A stretch of DNA of 64,000 nt from an uncultured Roseobacter sp. (GTDB lineage Bacteria; Pseudomonadota; Alphaproteobacteria; Rhodobacterales; Rhodobacteraceae). Under the pieces are notes generated by a model. That model saw only the letters and a program-made list of their open reading frames with translations. It did no database searches and was not told the DNA's origin. This document shows, in pieces, positions 42,915-52,053 of the stretch. Position 1 is the first letter of the stretch. Every line of letters begins with the position of its first letter. The DNA is taken from positions 248,001 to 312,000 of the forward strand of contig NZ_CANLYL010000002.1 of NCBI RefSeq assembly GCF_947495275.1, written 5' to 3'. The position numbers and the translations under genes are program-made.

Positions 42915-43892
42915 CTAAAGGGGCAGTTTGATGGCTGCCTTTAGCGCGCCTTCTTTCGGTTGCGATGCAACCGTCCCCGGGGGAGGGGCCTCTTGAATAT
43001 GACTGCGCATAGCGTCAATGACCGCAGTGCGGGGGTACTCTGGCCGTGTGATTGCGCCAAGCTCGCGGATGTTCCCTTCGTCGTTGAAGGGAATAAAGTC
43101 GAGGCCGAAGTTGTCACTCCGGAACTGCATCGCGGCGATGGCATTTATCATCGTGCAGGCGTCACTTTCGGCGACATGCCGGCAAACCGTTTCGAAGCGC
43201 GCTGTTCGAACATCAATGCCGACGAGCTCCGTCACATCGGTGGAAGGTTGCGGCAAATCCTTTTCCAGATCGTACCCGAAGGAGGTGTCAAATCGAACCA
43301 GCAGATCCGCGGGGACCTCATGCGCCCAAATGCTCGAATGTTTGCTGAGAAAATGCCCCTTACGTACACCGAGATACAAGGGCTCCAGCCAAAGCGATGC
43401 GAAATCCATCGGTTTTTTTGATGCTTCATAGAGGGTTGTGTGGCTCTTGCGCGCAATGAATGCCACATCAATGGCCTTGCTTTCGACCATATGCGCCAAT
43501 TGGGCAGGGTATTCTTCGACAATGATGACCCGCATGTCGGGGTAGAGATGGGCAAACATATCACGAAAGTAGCGCGACAAATATGCAGCGAGCGTTGGTG
43601 TCATCCCCAACCTTAGCGGCATGGTATCCACATTTCTGTGCTGCTGAGCTACATCGTCGATCCGCTCGACCAGCCCGTTGATCTGCCGGGCGGCAGCCAG
43701 AAACTCCGATCCGAACTCGGTCAGATGTACATCTCGATTTCCACGTTTGAAGATATCGAGGCCCAGTTCGGCTTCCAGTTTCTTGATCTGATTGGATAGT
43801 GCTGGCTGGCTTACGTTTACGATTTCCGCCGCGCGGGTGAAATTACGGTGATCCGCTACGGCAATCACATACATTAAATCTCGCAGGTTCAT
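42915..43892 (-). CDS. LysR-type transcriptional regulator
   Basis: 325 residues. N-terminal helix-turn-helix MNLRDLMYVIAVADHRNFTR then AAEIVNVSQPALSNQIKKLE, close to the OxyR/CynR branch. The effector domain follows (LRLGMTPTLAAYLSRYFRDM, VAFIARKSHTTLYEA). The tail after ~290 (EAPPPGTVASQPKEGALK) is longer than usual and probably disordered. Two cysteines (about C237 and C246) occur with the 9-residue spacing seen in OxyR but at a later place in the domain. Target genes unknown; it sits alone between two type I secretion loci. Confidence 0.9.
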   Translation of the reverse strand: MNLRDLMYVIAVADHRNFTRAAEIVNVSQPALSNQIKKLEAELGLDIFKRGNRDVHLTEFGSEFLAAARQINGLVERIDDVAQQHRNVDTMPLRLGMTPTLAAYLSRYFRDMFAHLYPDMRVIIVEEYPAQLAHMVESKAIDVAFIARKSHTTLYEASKKPMDFASLWLEPLYLGVRKGHFLSKHSSIWAHEVPADLLVRFDTSFGYDLEKDLPQPSTDVTELVGIDVRTARFETVCRHVAESDACTMINAIAAMQFRSDNFGLDFIPFNDEGNIRELGAITRPEYPRTAVIDAMRSHIQEAPPPGTVASQPKEGALKAAIKLPL

Positions 43893-44544
43893 CGGACTTA
43901 TATCCTAACTGTGAACTATGGCCGGGGGCATATGACACGCCTGAAGCCGCGAAAGCTGCCGTCACTTATAAAACCGCAAAACCGATCAAATACCCGTGCA
44001 TACTGGCCGCGGCAGATATCGTTGCGCAAGTCTGCGGCCTGTCACCTCGCAGGTAAGTGAAGGAGCGCGAGGGGGATTGCAACGGACGGCTTTGAATCTT
44101 GTGCGTTCATCACAGTCTGGAGCGGCGCAAATGCCAGCGACATCGTACCGAAAAAGGAACGGTGATCCGGCACGATCCTGCCGCCTTGGAAATAGGGTCG
44201 CAATAACATGCCGACGAGCTCTGTGATCCGGCGAATTGAAGCTTGTCCTCAGGGTTTCGGGCGGGGTCGCTTGACCCTTGCTGACAGCACGAACTAGGTC
44301 TCCCCTGCCAGTCGAGGACGTATCACCGCGAAGGGCATGAGCCGTATGAAATCATGAATACGGCCCAAAACCAGTTCCCTGTTTTTGGAGCTGCTGTAAC
44401 GCTCTGGGCGCATGTTGTGTCCGGGTCCGGTCGAGACATGCCCTGATCAAGCATGTCGGCAGTCTGGTCAATGAGCGCGAATGTCGAACCGGTTGCCCCT
44501 GTCAAAGGGGGCACCAAAATTTACGGTAAACGAAGGAAGAAATC
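43893..44544. other. 650-base region without a gene
   Basis: Lies between the LysR-type gene and the CAP-domain gene, which point away from each other, so it holds both promoters. A perfect hairpin GCCGTAT / ATACGGC is at 44341-44364. Short frames on both strands (43996-44226 plus; 44323-44517 minus) lack recognisable content or a ribosome-binding site. The CAP gene is preceded by AAGGAAG. Confidence 0.35.
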
Positions 44545-45780
44545 ATGTCTCAAGCAAATGCACTCGAGCAACTCATGCTTAACTTGATCAACGAAGAACG
44601 GGCCGCGGCAGGGGTCCAACCACTGACATTTGACGACAGATTGAACGATGCATCCGAAGATCACAGCGCATGGATGCTCGATTCAAACCGTTTCTCGCAC
44701 ACCGGGGAGGGGGGCTCCAGCCCAACAGCCCGGATGGAGAATGCTGGCTTTGAGTTCGAAGGATCCTGGCGTTCAGGTGAAAACATCGGATGGCAAAGTG
44801 AGCGCGGTGACCCTGGTCTGGAGGATGATGTCGAACAGATTCATGACAGCCTGATGCGCAGCCCCGGGCATCGGGCCAATATCCTGAACCCTGACTTTGA
44901 AGAGATCGGGATAGGTATTGAGCGCGGAGATTTCACCTCGGGCAGCACTTACGATTCAGTGATGGTCACGCAGAACTTCGCAACCACTGATGCAGAGGAT
45001 CCAGCAGATCCTGCTCCAACGGATGATACTGACCCACCTGTTGTCACGGATGTTGATGAGCCGGTGACTGATGACGGGACGGACGACCCCGTTGATATGG
45101 AAGAACCCGATGACAGTGGTGACGACACTCCGGTGGATACGGTGGATGATCCGGCTGACGACGACGATGAAGAGCCCGTCGATACTGCCGAAGATGACGA
45201 CGATCCGGTTGATGCGGACGATCCTGCGGATACGCCGTCGGACGATGAGGATGATCCTGTAGATACTGCTGAAGACGACGAGACACCGGATGACGGTGAG
45301 GAGCCGGTTGATACGGCAGATGACGAGACGCCTGATGATGATGAAGAGCCGGTCGATACTGCGGAAGACGATGACACGCCGGATGACGGTGAGGAACCCG
45401 TTGACACCACAGATGACGAGACACCGGACGAAGATGACGATCCCGTCGATATGGCAGAGGATGATGACACGCCAGCCGATGACGACGATAGCGACGTTCC
45501 GGCTGACGATGATATGGCCGCCTGTGACGGCAATGGGATCATCTTCGTGAACTTCGGTGACTTCAACATCGACTTCAACTTTTACGGCGTCGACGAAGAC
45601 ACAGACGATACCGAAACGCCAGACGATGTCGCGATGGACGAGGACAACGGGGACGAAGGCATGGACGACGATGCCCCCTGTGTGACCTTTGATGTCGATG
45701 CATTCCTTGCGCAAGTCAGCGAAATGCTAACGCAAATCGATTGGGAGCTTGATGGCTTCCAATGCTCTGAAATGGCGTAA
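44545..45780 (+). CDS. CAP/SCP-domain protein with long Asp/Glu-rich tail, probable type I secretion cargo
   Basis: 411 residues. Residues 1-148 are a CAP (SCP/PR1) domain of the bacterial YkwD type: LMLNLINEERAAAGVQPLTF, DHSAWM (H40), RSGENIGW (E79), MRSPGHRANILNPDFEEIGI (H109), VTQNFATT. There is no signal peptide. Residues ~150-335 are almost all D, E, P, T and V (see repeat entry), and a short C-terminal part has three cysteines (DMAACDGNGIIFVNF; DDAPCVTFDV; GFQCSEMA). The next two genes are a type I exporter and adaptor. The missing signal peptide and acidic tail fit export by that system, with the tail perhaps binding calcium outside. Function unknown. Confidence 0.8.
   Translation: MSQANALEQLMLNLINEERAAAGVQPLTFDDRLNDASEDHSAWMLDSNRFSHTGEGGSSPTARMENAGFEFEGSWRSGENIGWQSERGDPGLEDDVEQIHDSLMRSPGHRANILNPDFEEIGIGIERGDFTSGSTYDSVMVTQNFATTDAEDPADPAPTDDTDPPVVTDVDEPVTDDGTDDPVDMEEPDDSGDDTPVDTVDDPADDDDEEPVDTAEDDDDPVDADDPADTPSDDEDDPVDTAEDDETPDDGEEPVDTADDETPDDDEEPVDTAEDDDTPDDGEEPVDTTDDETPDEDDDPVDMAEDDDTPADDDDSDVPADDDMAACDGNGIIFVNFGDFNIDFNFYGVDEDTDDTETPDDVAMDEDNGDEGMDDDAPCVTFDVDAFLAQVSEMLTQIDWELDGFQCSEMA
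44992..45549 (+). repeat. Acidic low-complexity repeat region in the CAP protein
   Basis: Runs of a unit near EEPVDTAEDDETPDDG, repeated with variation about eight times, rich in GAT/GAC/GAG codons. At the DNA level the repetition invites slippage, so length may vary between strains. No RTX nonapeptides (GGxGxDxux) are present. Confidence 0.85.
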
Positions 45781-45873
45781 TGCCTTGCTCTGGGGGGAGG
45801 CACCACGTGCTTTCCCCCAGACGACCCTTCAACAAGAGACCTCTTTTCCGTCTTTAGATAATCGAGATAAATC

Positions 45874-47604
45874 GTGAAACAATTGAACCATGGCGCGGCA
45901 GAACTGCGCCGCGCTCGCAAAACCGGCTCCAGCCTCCTGGCGTCAACATTTTTGTTCAGCATTTTTGTGAACTTGCTCATGCTGACCGGCCCTCTTTTCA
46001 TGCTACAGGTTTACGACCGCGTGCTTGCATCCGGGTCCGAAGAAACCCTCGTGGCTCTCTTTTCGCTTGTTGCAGTGCTATATGTGTTTTTCGGTGTTCT
46101 CGATTTTGCCAGAGGCCGGTTGCTGACCAGATTCTCCGCCCGTTTTCAGGCGGTTTTGGATGCGCGGGTGTTCAGAGCGGTCCTGAAGCTTTCGCAATCC
46201 GCTCCCCCTGGAAAGGTGTCAAAGGCTGGTTTACGAGACCTGACGCAAGTTCAAAACGTTTTGTCTTCTCCTGTGATGCTGGCGCTTTTTGACATCCCCT
46301 GGTCGCCCCTTTTTATCTTGGTGATATTCGTCTTTCACCCATTGCTGGGATGGATCGCGGTTGCTGGTGCAGGGGTGCTCATCGTGCTGACCATGGTGCA
46401 TAATTTCCTGACCAGAGACAAATCCACGAAAGCCCAATCCGCAGGTCTTACCGCACAGCGTTTTGCCGACAAGTCCTGTGAGCACAGCGGTTTGGTACGC
46501 GCATTGGGCATGCGCGACGCAACCGTCGACCACTGGAAAAAGCTGAGTGATCAGGCGCTGGAGCAGAGCATCCAGAATGCGGACCAGTCTGGCGTTATGA
46601 CGTCAACAACCAAGACATTCAGGTTGTTTCTGCAATCCGCCATTCTGGCCGCAGGTGCTTTTCTGACCCTTCGAGGCGACCTCACAGGTGGGGCGATGAT
46701 CGCAAGTTCTATTCTGCTGGGGCGCGCCCTGGCGCCAATCGAAAAGCTGTTGTCGCAATGGTATTTGCTGCAGCGCGCGCATGAGGCTTGGAATTCCCTT
46801 TCAACGCTTTTGTCAAGAATTCCACCGGACCCGCAGATGCTGAAACTGCCGCGGCCCAAGGCCGAAATATCTATGTCAAAGGTATCGGTGATGGCCTCAG
46901 GCAGCCGCAGACCGATATTGCAACATATCAGTTTCGCGGTCGGACCCGGTGAGGTCTTGGGTGTGATCGGGCGTAGCGGTGCCGGCAAATCAACCCTCGC
47001 GGAAACATTGCTCGGACTTTCGCCACTTGCCACAGGTACCGTCCGTTTGGGTGGTGCGGAGATTGGTCACTATGATCCTGACAGCTTTGGCAGCTATGTT
47101 GGGTATCTGCCACAGGATCTGACCCTCTTTGACGGCACGATTGCACAGAACATCGCGCGCATGTCTGTGAGCCCGGATGACAGCAAAGTTGTCGAAGCGG
47201 CCAAACGCGCCAATGCACATGAGTTCATACTTTCGCTACCGAACGGATATGACACCCGCGTGTCAGAAAATGAGGCGCAGATTTCCGGTGGCCAAAAACA
47301 ACGGGTGGCACTCGCAAGGGCGCTTTACAACGATCCGCTGCTACTGGTTCTTGATGAGCCGAATTCTGCCTTGGATTCCGACGGATCTGCGGCACTCAAT
47401 CAGACCATTCGAGACTTTCGCAATAACGACAAGGCCGTCATTCTGATGACCCACCGGACGGCTGCGCTGTCAGAATGCGACCGGCTGATCGTATTGGACG
47501 AGGGTCGGGTTCGCGCATCGGGACCCCGCGATGAGGTCATCAAAAACATGTTGAGCAGAACTAGAGATGGGGCGCAGGTCGTCGCCATGGCAGGAGCGAA
47601 GTAA
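45874..47604 (+). CDS. Type I secretion ABC exporter (second system)
   Basis: 576 residues from a GTG at 45874. Membrane part with LFSIFVNLLMLTGPLFMLQ and VYDRVLASGSEETLVALFSL; ATPase domain with Walker A IGRSGAGKSTLAETLLG, LPQDLTLFDGTIAQNIARM, signature ISGGQKQRVALARAL, Walker B LLLVLDEPNSALDSDG and H-loop LMTHRTAAL. PrtD family, no peptidase domain. Starts 93 bases after the CAP-protein stop; its own stop overlaps the adaptor start by one base (TAATG). Related to but clearly distinct from the exporter at 37463. Confidence 0.94.
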   Translation: MKQLNHGAAELRRARKTGSSLLASTFLFSIFVNLLMLTGPLFMLQVYDRVLASGSEETLVALFSLVAVLYVFFGVLDFARGRLLTRFSARFQAVLDARVFRAVLKLSQSAPPGKVSKAGLRDLTQVQNVLSSPVMLALFDIPWSPLFILVIFVFHPLLGWIAVAGAGVLIVLTMVHNFLTRDKSTKAQSAGLTAQRFADKSCEHSGLVRALGMRDATVDHWKKLSDQALEQSIQNADQSGVMTSTTKTFRLFLQSAILAAGAFLTLRGDLTGGAMIASSILLGRALAPIEKLLSQWYLLQRAHEAWNSLSTLLSRIPPDPQMLKLPRPKAEISMSKVSVMASGSRRPILQHISFAVGPGEVLGVIGRSGAGKSTLAETLLGLSPLATGTVRLGGAEIGHYDPDSFGSYVGYLPQDLTLFDGTIAQNIARMSVSPDDSKVVEAAKRANAHEFILSLPNGYDTRVSENEAQISGGQKQRVALARALYNDPLLLVLDEPNSALDSDGSAALNQTIRDFRNNDKAVILMTHRTAALSECDRLIVLDEGRVRASGPRDEVIKNMLSRTRDGAQVVAMAGAK

Positions 47605-48911
47605 TGGAAAATGACGTGAAGACAAGATGGCACGCAAAGGCCCCGTTGATGATTGGGTTCTCTGCGCTGCTTCTGCTGGTCGGTGTAGTTGGCGCCTGGA
47701 GTACCAATACCGAGATCGCTGCTGCTGTGGTTGCTGAAGGTATGGTCGAAGTTGAATCCAACCGGCAGGTTATTCAGCATCCCGATGGTGGTGTTGTCGG
47801 GGAGATTCTTGTCAAAGATGATGACTACGTGGAGGCTGGCGATGTTTTGATCCGTCTGGACGGGCGTCTTTTGCGCTCGGAACTGACGGTTGTTGAGATT
47901 CAGTTGCACGAAATCCTTGTACGCAAGGCGCGCCTTCAAGCTGAACGAGATGACAGTGATGATATCACGTTTGGGCCCGTATTACTGGCTTTGTCCGAAG
48001 CCTCTTCCGAAGTTTCCGCCCTTATTGAGGGGCAGACCAATCTGTTTCGCGCGCGCGCGGTTTCTCTTGAAAAAGAACTGGAACAACTGGCTGAGCAAGT
48101 CTCGCAGATTGGCAATGAGATCATCGGCACCGAAGCTCAATTGACCGCTTTAGCCGAACAGCAAAAGTTAGTGAATGATGAGAAGATCAGTGCGGAACAG
48201 CTGCTGGAAAAAGGGTTGATGCAGGCGTCGCGCGTGACGACGTTGAGGCGAGATGCAGCGGGCATCACGGGAGAACTCGGGCGCTTGTCGGCGCGCAAGG
48301 CGCAGTTGAACGGGGAGATCGCCGCGCTGAACATTCAAAAACTCAGGCTGAAGACGACCCGGCGTGAAGAAGCGATAACGATGCTGCGCGACCTGCAGCC
48401 GCAGGAGGTCGAATTGACCGAGCGTGCCTTGTCGCTGCGCGAAACCCTGTCTCGGTTGGATATCCGCACGCCCGTCAGCGGCATTGTCTATGGGACAACC
48501 GTTTTTGCGCTCCAATCGGTGATCCAGCCAGCGGCGCCAATCATGTTCGTGGTGCCACAGGATCAGCCCTTGGTCGTTTCGGCACGCATCCCGTCGCGCA
48601 ATATCGACCAGGTTTTTGTGGGACAGGAAGCTTCTTTGCGATTCACAGCCTTCAGCCAGCGAACGACGCCCGCGATTTCGGGTCAGGTATCCAATTTGTC
48701 TGCGGATGTCTTTGCCGATGAGGCAACCGGTGCCAGCTACTATCAGGCCAGGGTGAAGCCCGACCCACAGGAAATGAGCCAGTTGCAAGGGCAGGAACTG
48801 CTGCCGGGCATGCCGGTTCAGCTGTTTATCAAATCAGAAGAGAGGACGCCGCTTAGTTTTCTGGTCAAGCCGCTGATGGATTACCTGACACGCGCCTTTC
48901 GTGAGGCTTAG
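47604..48911 (+). CDS. Type I secretion membrane-fusion protein (second system)
   Basis: 435 residues. Transmembrane segment near residue 15 (LMIGFSALLLLVGVVGAW), VEVESNRQVIQHPDGGVVGE (lipoyl-like), a long coiled coil at about 100-270, and the barrel region DIRTPVSGIVYGTTVFALQS to LLPGMPVQLFIKSEERTPLS. HlyD family. Pairs with the exporter encoded just before it. The outer-membrane TolC protein is not encoded nearby. Confidence 0.93.
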   Translation: MENDVKTRWHAKAPLMIGFSALLLLVGVVGAWSTNTEIAAAVVAEGMVEVESNRQVIQHPDGGVVGEILVKDDDYVEAGDVLIRLDGRLLRSELTVVEIQLHEILVRKARLQAERDDSDDITFGPVLLALSEASSEVSALIEGQTNLFRARAVSLEKELEQLAEQVSQIGNEIIGTEAQLTALAEQQKLVNDEKISAEQLLEKGLMQASRVTTLRRDAAGITGELGRLSARKAQLNGEIAALNIQKLRLKTTRREEAITMLRDLQPQEVELTERALSLRETLSRLDIRTPVSGIVYGTTVFALQSVIQPAAPIMFVVPQDQPLVVSARIPSRNIDQVFVGQEASLRFTAFSQRTTPAISGQVSNLSADVFADEATGASYYQARVKPDPQEMSQLQGQELLPGMPVQLFIKSEERTPLSFLVKPLMDYLTRAFREA

Positions 48912-48962
48912 GAGGGGTCGCGCCCCTCGGAGGTAACTGGCGTCCGAGGTCAGAGGCGGTTT

Positions 48963-49583
48963 TCAAATGTCAAAGAAAACCGTCTCATCCTTGCCATGCA
49001 GACGAATGTCGAACCTGTAGACCGGCTTTTCACCGCTCTCGTCGCGCATCGCGATCAGTGTTTGTCGCCGTTCCGGCCATTCTATCAGACCGAGCACCGG
49101 ATCTTTGAGATTTGCCTCTGCTTCATCTGAAAAATAGATGCGGGTGTTGAGCCCGACGTTGATGCCACGTGCGACAATCCAGAGGTTGATATGGGGGGCC
49201 ATCTGTTGCCCGCCGTGTCCGCAGACCGCCCCGGGTTTGATGGTATCAAAGCGCCAGAGGCCCGTCTCAAAATCGGTGATAACGCGCCCCCATCCCCGGA
49301 AACCCTCTTCGACCTCTGCCTCTTGCTCGGGATGCGCATAAATGCCCTTCGCATTGGCTTGCCAGGCTTCAAACAGGGCATCTTTGATCGGACTGCCCGC
49401 AGCATCAATGATCGCGCCTTCAACTCGAATGCGTTCTCCGGCGGCGTTCGGTCCAGCGATGTCCTGGCCCAGCTCATGCGCATAGATATCAAATCCGGCA
49501 GCGCCGGGCGCCAGACCGATATGTACATAGGGGCCGGCCGTTTGCGACGGGGTCTCCTTGAGGTAATTCAGGTCCCGGGTCAT
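48963..49583 (-). CDS. pcaG: Protocatechuate 3,4-dioxygenase alpha subunit
   Basis: 206 residues. SQTAGPYVHIGLAPGAAGFD, IRVEGAIIDAAGSPIKDALF, EAWQANAKGIYAHPEQ, WGRVITDFETGLWRFDTIKP, HINLWIVARGINVGLNTRIY. The alpha subunit lacks the full set of iron ligands found in PcaH. Together they open the ring of protocatechuate to beta-carboxy-cis,cis-muconate. Three bases after pcaH in the order pcaC-pcaH-pcaG. Confidence 0.95.
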   Translation of the reverse strand: MTRDLNYLKETPSQTAGPYVHIGLAPGAAGFDIYAHELGQDIAGPNAAGERIRVEGAIIDAAGSPIKDALFEAWQANAKGIYAHPEQEAEVEEGFRGWGRVITDFETGLWRFDTIKPGAVCGHGGQQMAPHINLWIVARGINVGLNTRIYFSDEAEANLKDPVLGLIEWPERRQTLIAMRDESGEKPVYRFDIRLHGKDETVFFDI

Positions 49584-49586
49584 GGT

Positions 49587-50315
49587 TTAGTTCCCCTCCG
49601 GACGAGTCTCGAAATAGGTTGATCGCCGCCCCCTGAGCACAATGTCGAATTTATAGGCAAGCGCATCCAGAGGCATCGAGGCATTCATGTCCAGCTTTGC
49701 GACCAGCTGTGCACGCGCTGCTTCATCGGGGATTGTATTGACGATCGGGCATTTCTCGATCAACGGATCCCCTTCGAAATAAAGCTGGGTGACCAGACGC
49801 TGCGCGAAGGCACTGCCAAAGATCGACAGGTGAATGTGGGCCGGTCGCCAGCTGTTTACCCAATTTCGCCAGGGATAGGCACCGGGTTTGACCGTGCGAA
49901 AGGAATAGTACCCTTCGGTGTCGGTGAGCGTTCGGCCGCACCCTCCGAAATTGGGATCAACGGGGGCAAGATAGCTGTCTTTTTTGTGTCGGTACCGGCC
50001 TCCGGCATTCGCCTGCCAGGCTTCAACAAGCGTGCCCACGACAGGCCGGTGGTTCTCATCCAAAACCCGGCCATGCAGGATGATCCGTTCACCGATCGGG
50101 CTTTCTCCCGGGCGGGCGTAGTTTGTCAGCAGGTCGTTGTCGCCGACGGCGATATCGTCCTGACCAAAGACCGGTCCGGTTAACTCGGATGGGGAGTTCT
50201 CAAGGCTGATCAACGGAAACTGCGGGGACCGCGTAACGGAGGTCTTGTAGTCAGGCGTCAGGGCCGATGGCTGCCAACGCCAGTCTCTTTGGTAAAAATC
50301 ACCTTTGTACGTCAT
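49587..50315 (-). CDS. pcaH: Protocatechuate 3,4-dioxygenase beta subunit
   Basis: 242 residues. Carries the non-heme Fe(III) ligands: a tyrosine in [18 protein letters not shown], a tyrosine in [11 protein letters not shown], and the H-x-H of [13 protein letters not shown]-terminal [20 protein letters not shown] is typical for the beta chain. Start overlaps the pcaC stop as ATGA. Cytoplasmic, intradiol ring cleavage. Confidence 0.96.
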   Translation of the reverse strand: MTYKGDFYQRDWRWQPSALTPDYKTSVTRSPQFPLISLENSPSELTGPVFGQDDIAVGDNDLLTNYARPGESPIGERIILHGRVLDENHRPVVGTLVEAWQANAGGRYRHKKDSYLAPVDPNFGGCGRTLTDTEGYYSFRTVKPGAYPWRNWVNSWRPAHIHLSIFGSAFAQRLVTQLYFEGDPLIEKCPIVNTIPDEAARAQLVAKLDMNASMPLDALAYKFDIVLRGRRSTYFETRPEGN

Positions 50316-50722
50316 TTTTTTGGATCTTTCCCACCGGGCGCTGCCTTCGTGGCGTCCATTTCCGCAAAGGTCGCTTTCGCGAGTTTCAGCGCGTGATTGG
50401 CGCGCGGCACCCCGGCGTAGATGGCCACATGCTGAAAGGCTTCCTGAACATCGACGATGGAAGCGCCGGTATTGGCCGTCGCCCGAATATGCATGGGGAT
50501 TTCGTCGAAGTTTCCGGTCGCCGCCAACAGTGCCAGCGTGATCATCGAGCGCTCGCGCGGCGAGATTGCATCAGACGCCCAGACGGTGCCCCAGGCGGCC
50601 TCCGTAATCAAATCCTGAAAGGGCCCATCCAATTCGGTTTTGGCGGCTTCAGCCGCGTCGACGTGCGCATCGCCAAGAATTTTGCGGCGCACGGACATTC
50701 CGGTCTCTGATCGATTGCTCAA
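50312..50722 (-). CDS. pcaC: 4-Carboxymuconolactone decarboxylase
   Basis: 136 residues, standard length. [99 protein letters not shown]. Catalyses the step from gamma-carboxymuconolactone to beta-ketoadipate enol-lactone. First gene of the minus-strand pca operon; pcaB and pcaD, needed to complete the branch, are not in the window. Divergent from pobA. Confidence 0.95.
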   Translation of the reverse strand: MSNRSETGMSVRRKILGDAHVDAAEAAKTELDGPFQDLITEAAWGTVWASDAISPRERSMITLALLAATGNFDEIPMHIRATANTGASIVDVQEAFQHVAIYAGVPRANHALKLAKATFAEMDATKAAPGGKDPKK

Positions 50723-50748
50723 GTCCTGACTCTCCCGATTTAGCCTGA

Positions 50749-52011
<1,263 letters not shown>

Positions 52012-52053
52012 GCAGATGATCGCCTTGCAGACGCGGAACCGTGGCGGTATCGC

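Noticed and set aside
42915-43892. Calling the LysR-type gene oxyR
   Set aside because: The helix-turn-helix is OxyR-like, but the cysteine pair is misplaced and no peroxide-defence gene is nearby.
44956-45714. 252- and 209-codon minus-strand frames opposite the acidic repeats
   Set aside because: The repeats read backward give Ser/Val/Ile-rich low-complexity proteins with no start signals; a by-product of the GAT/GAC repeats.
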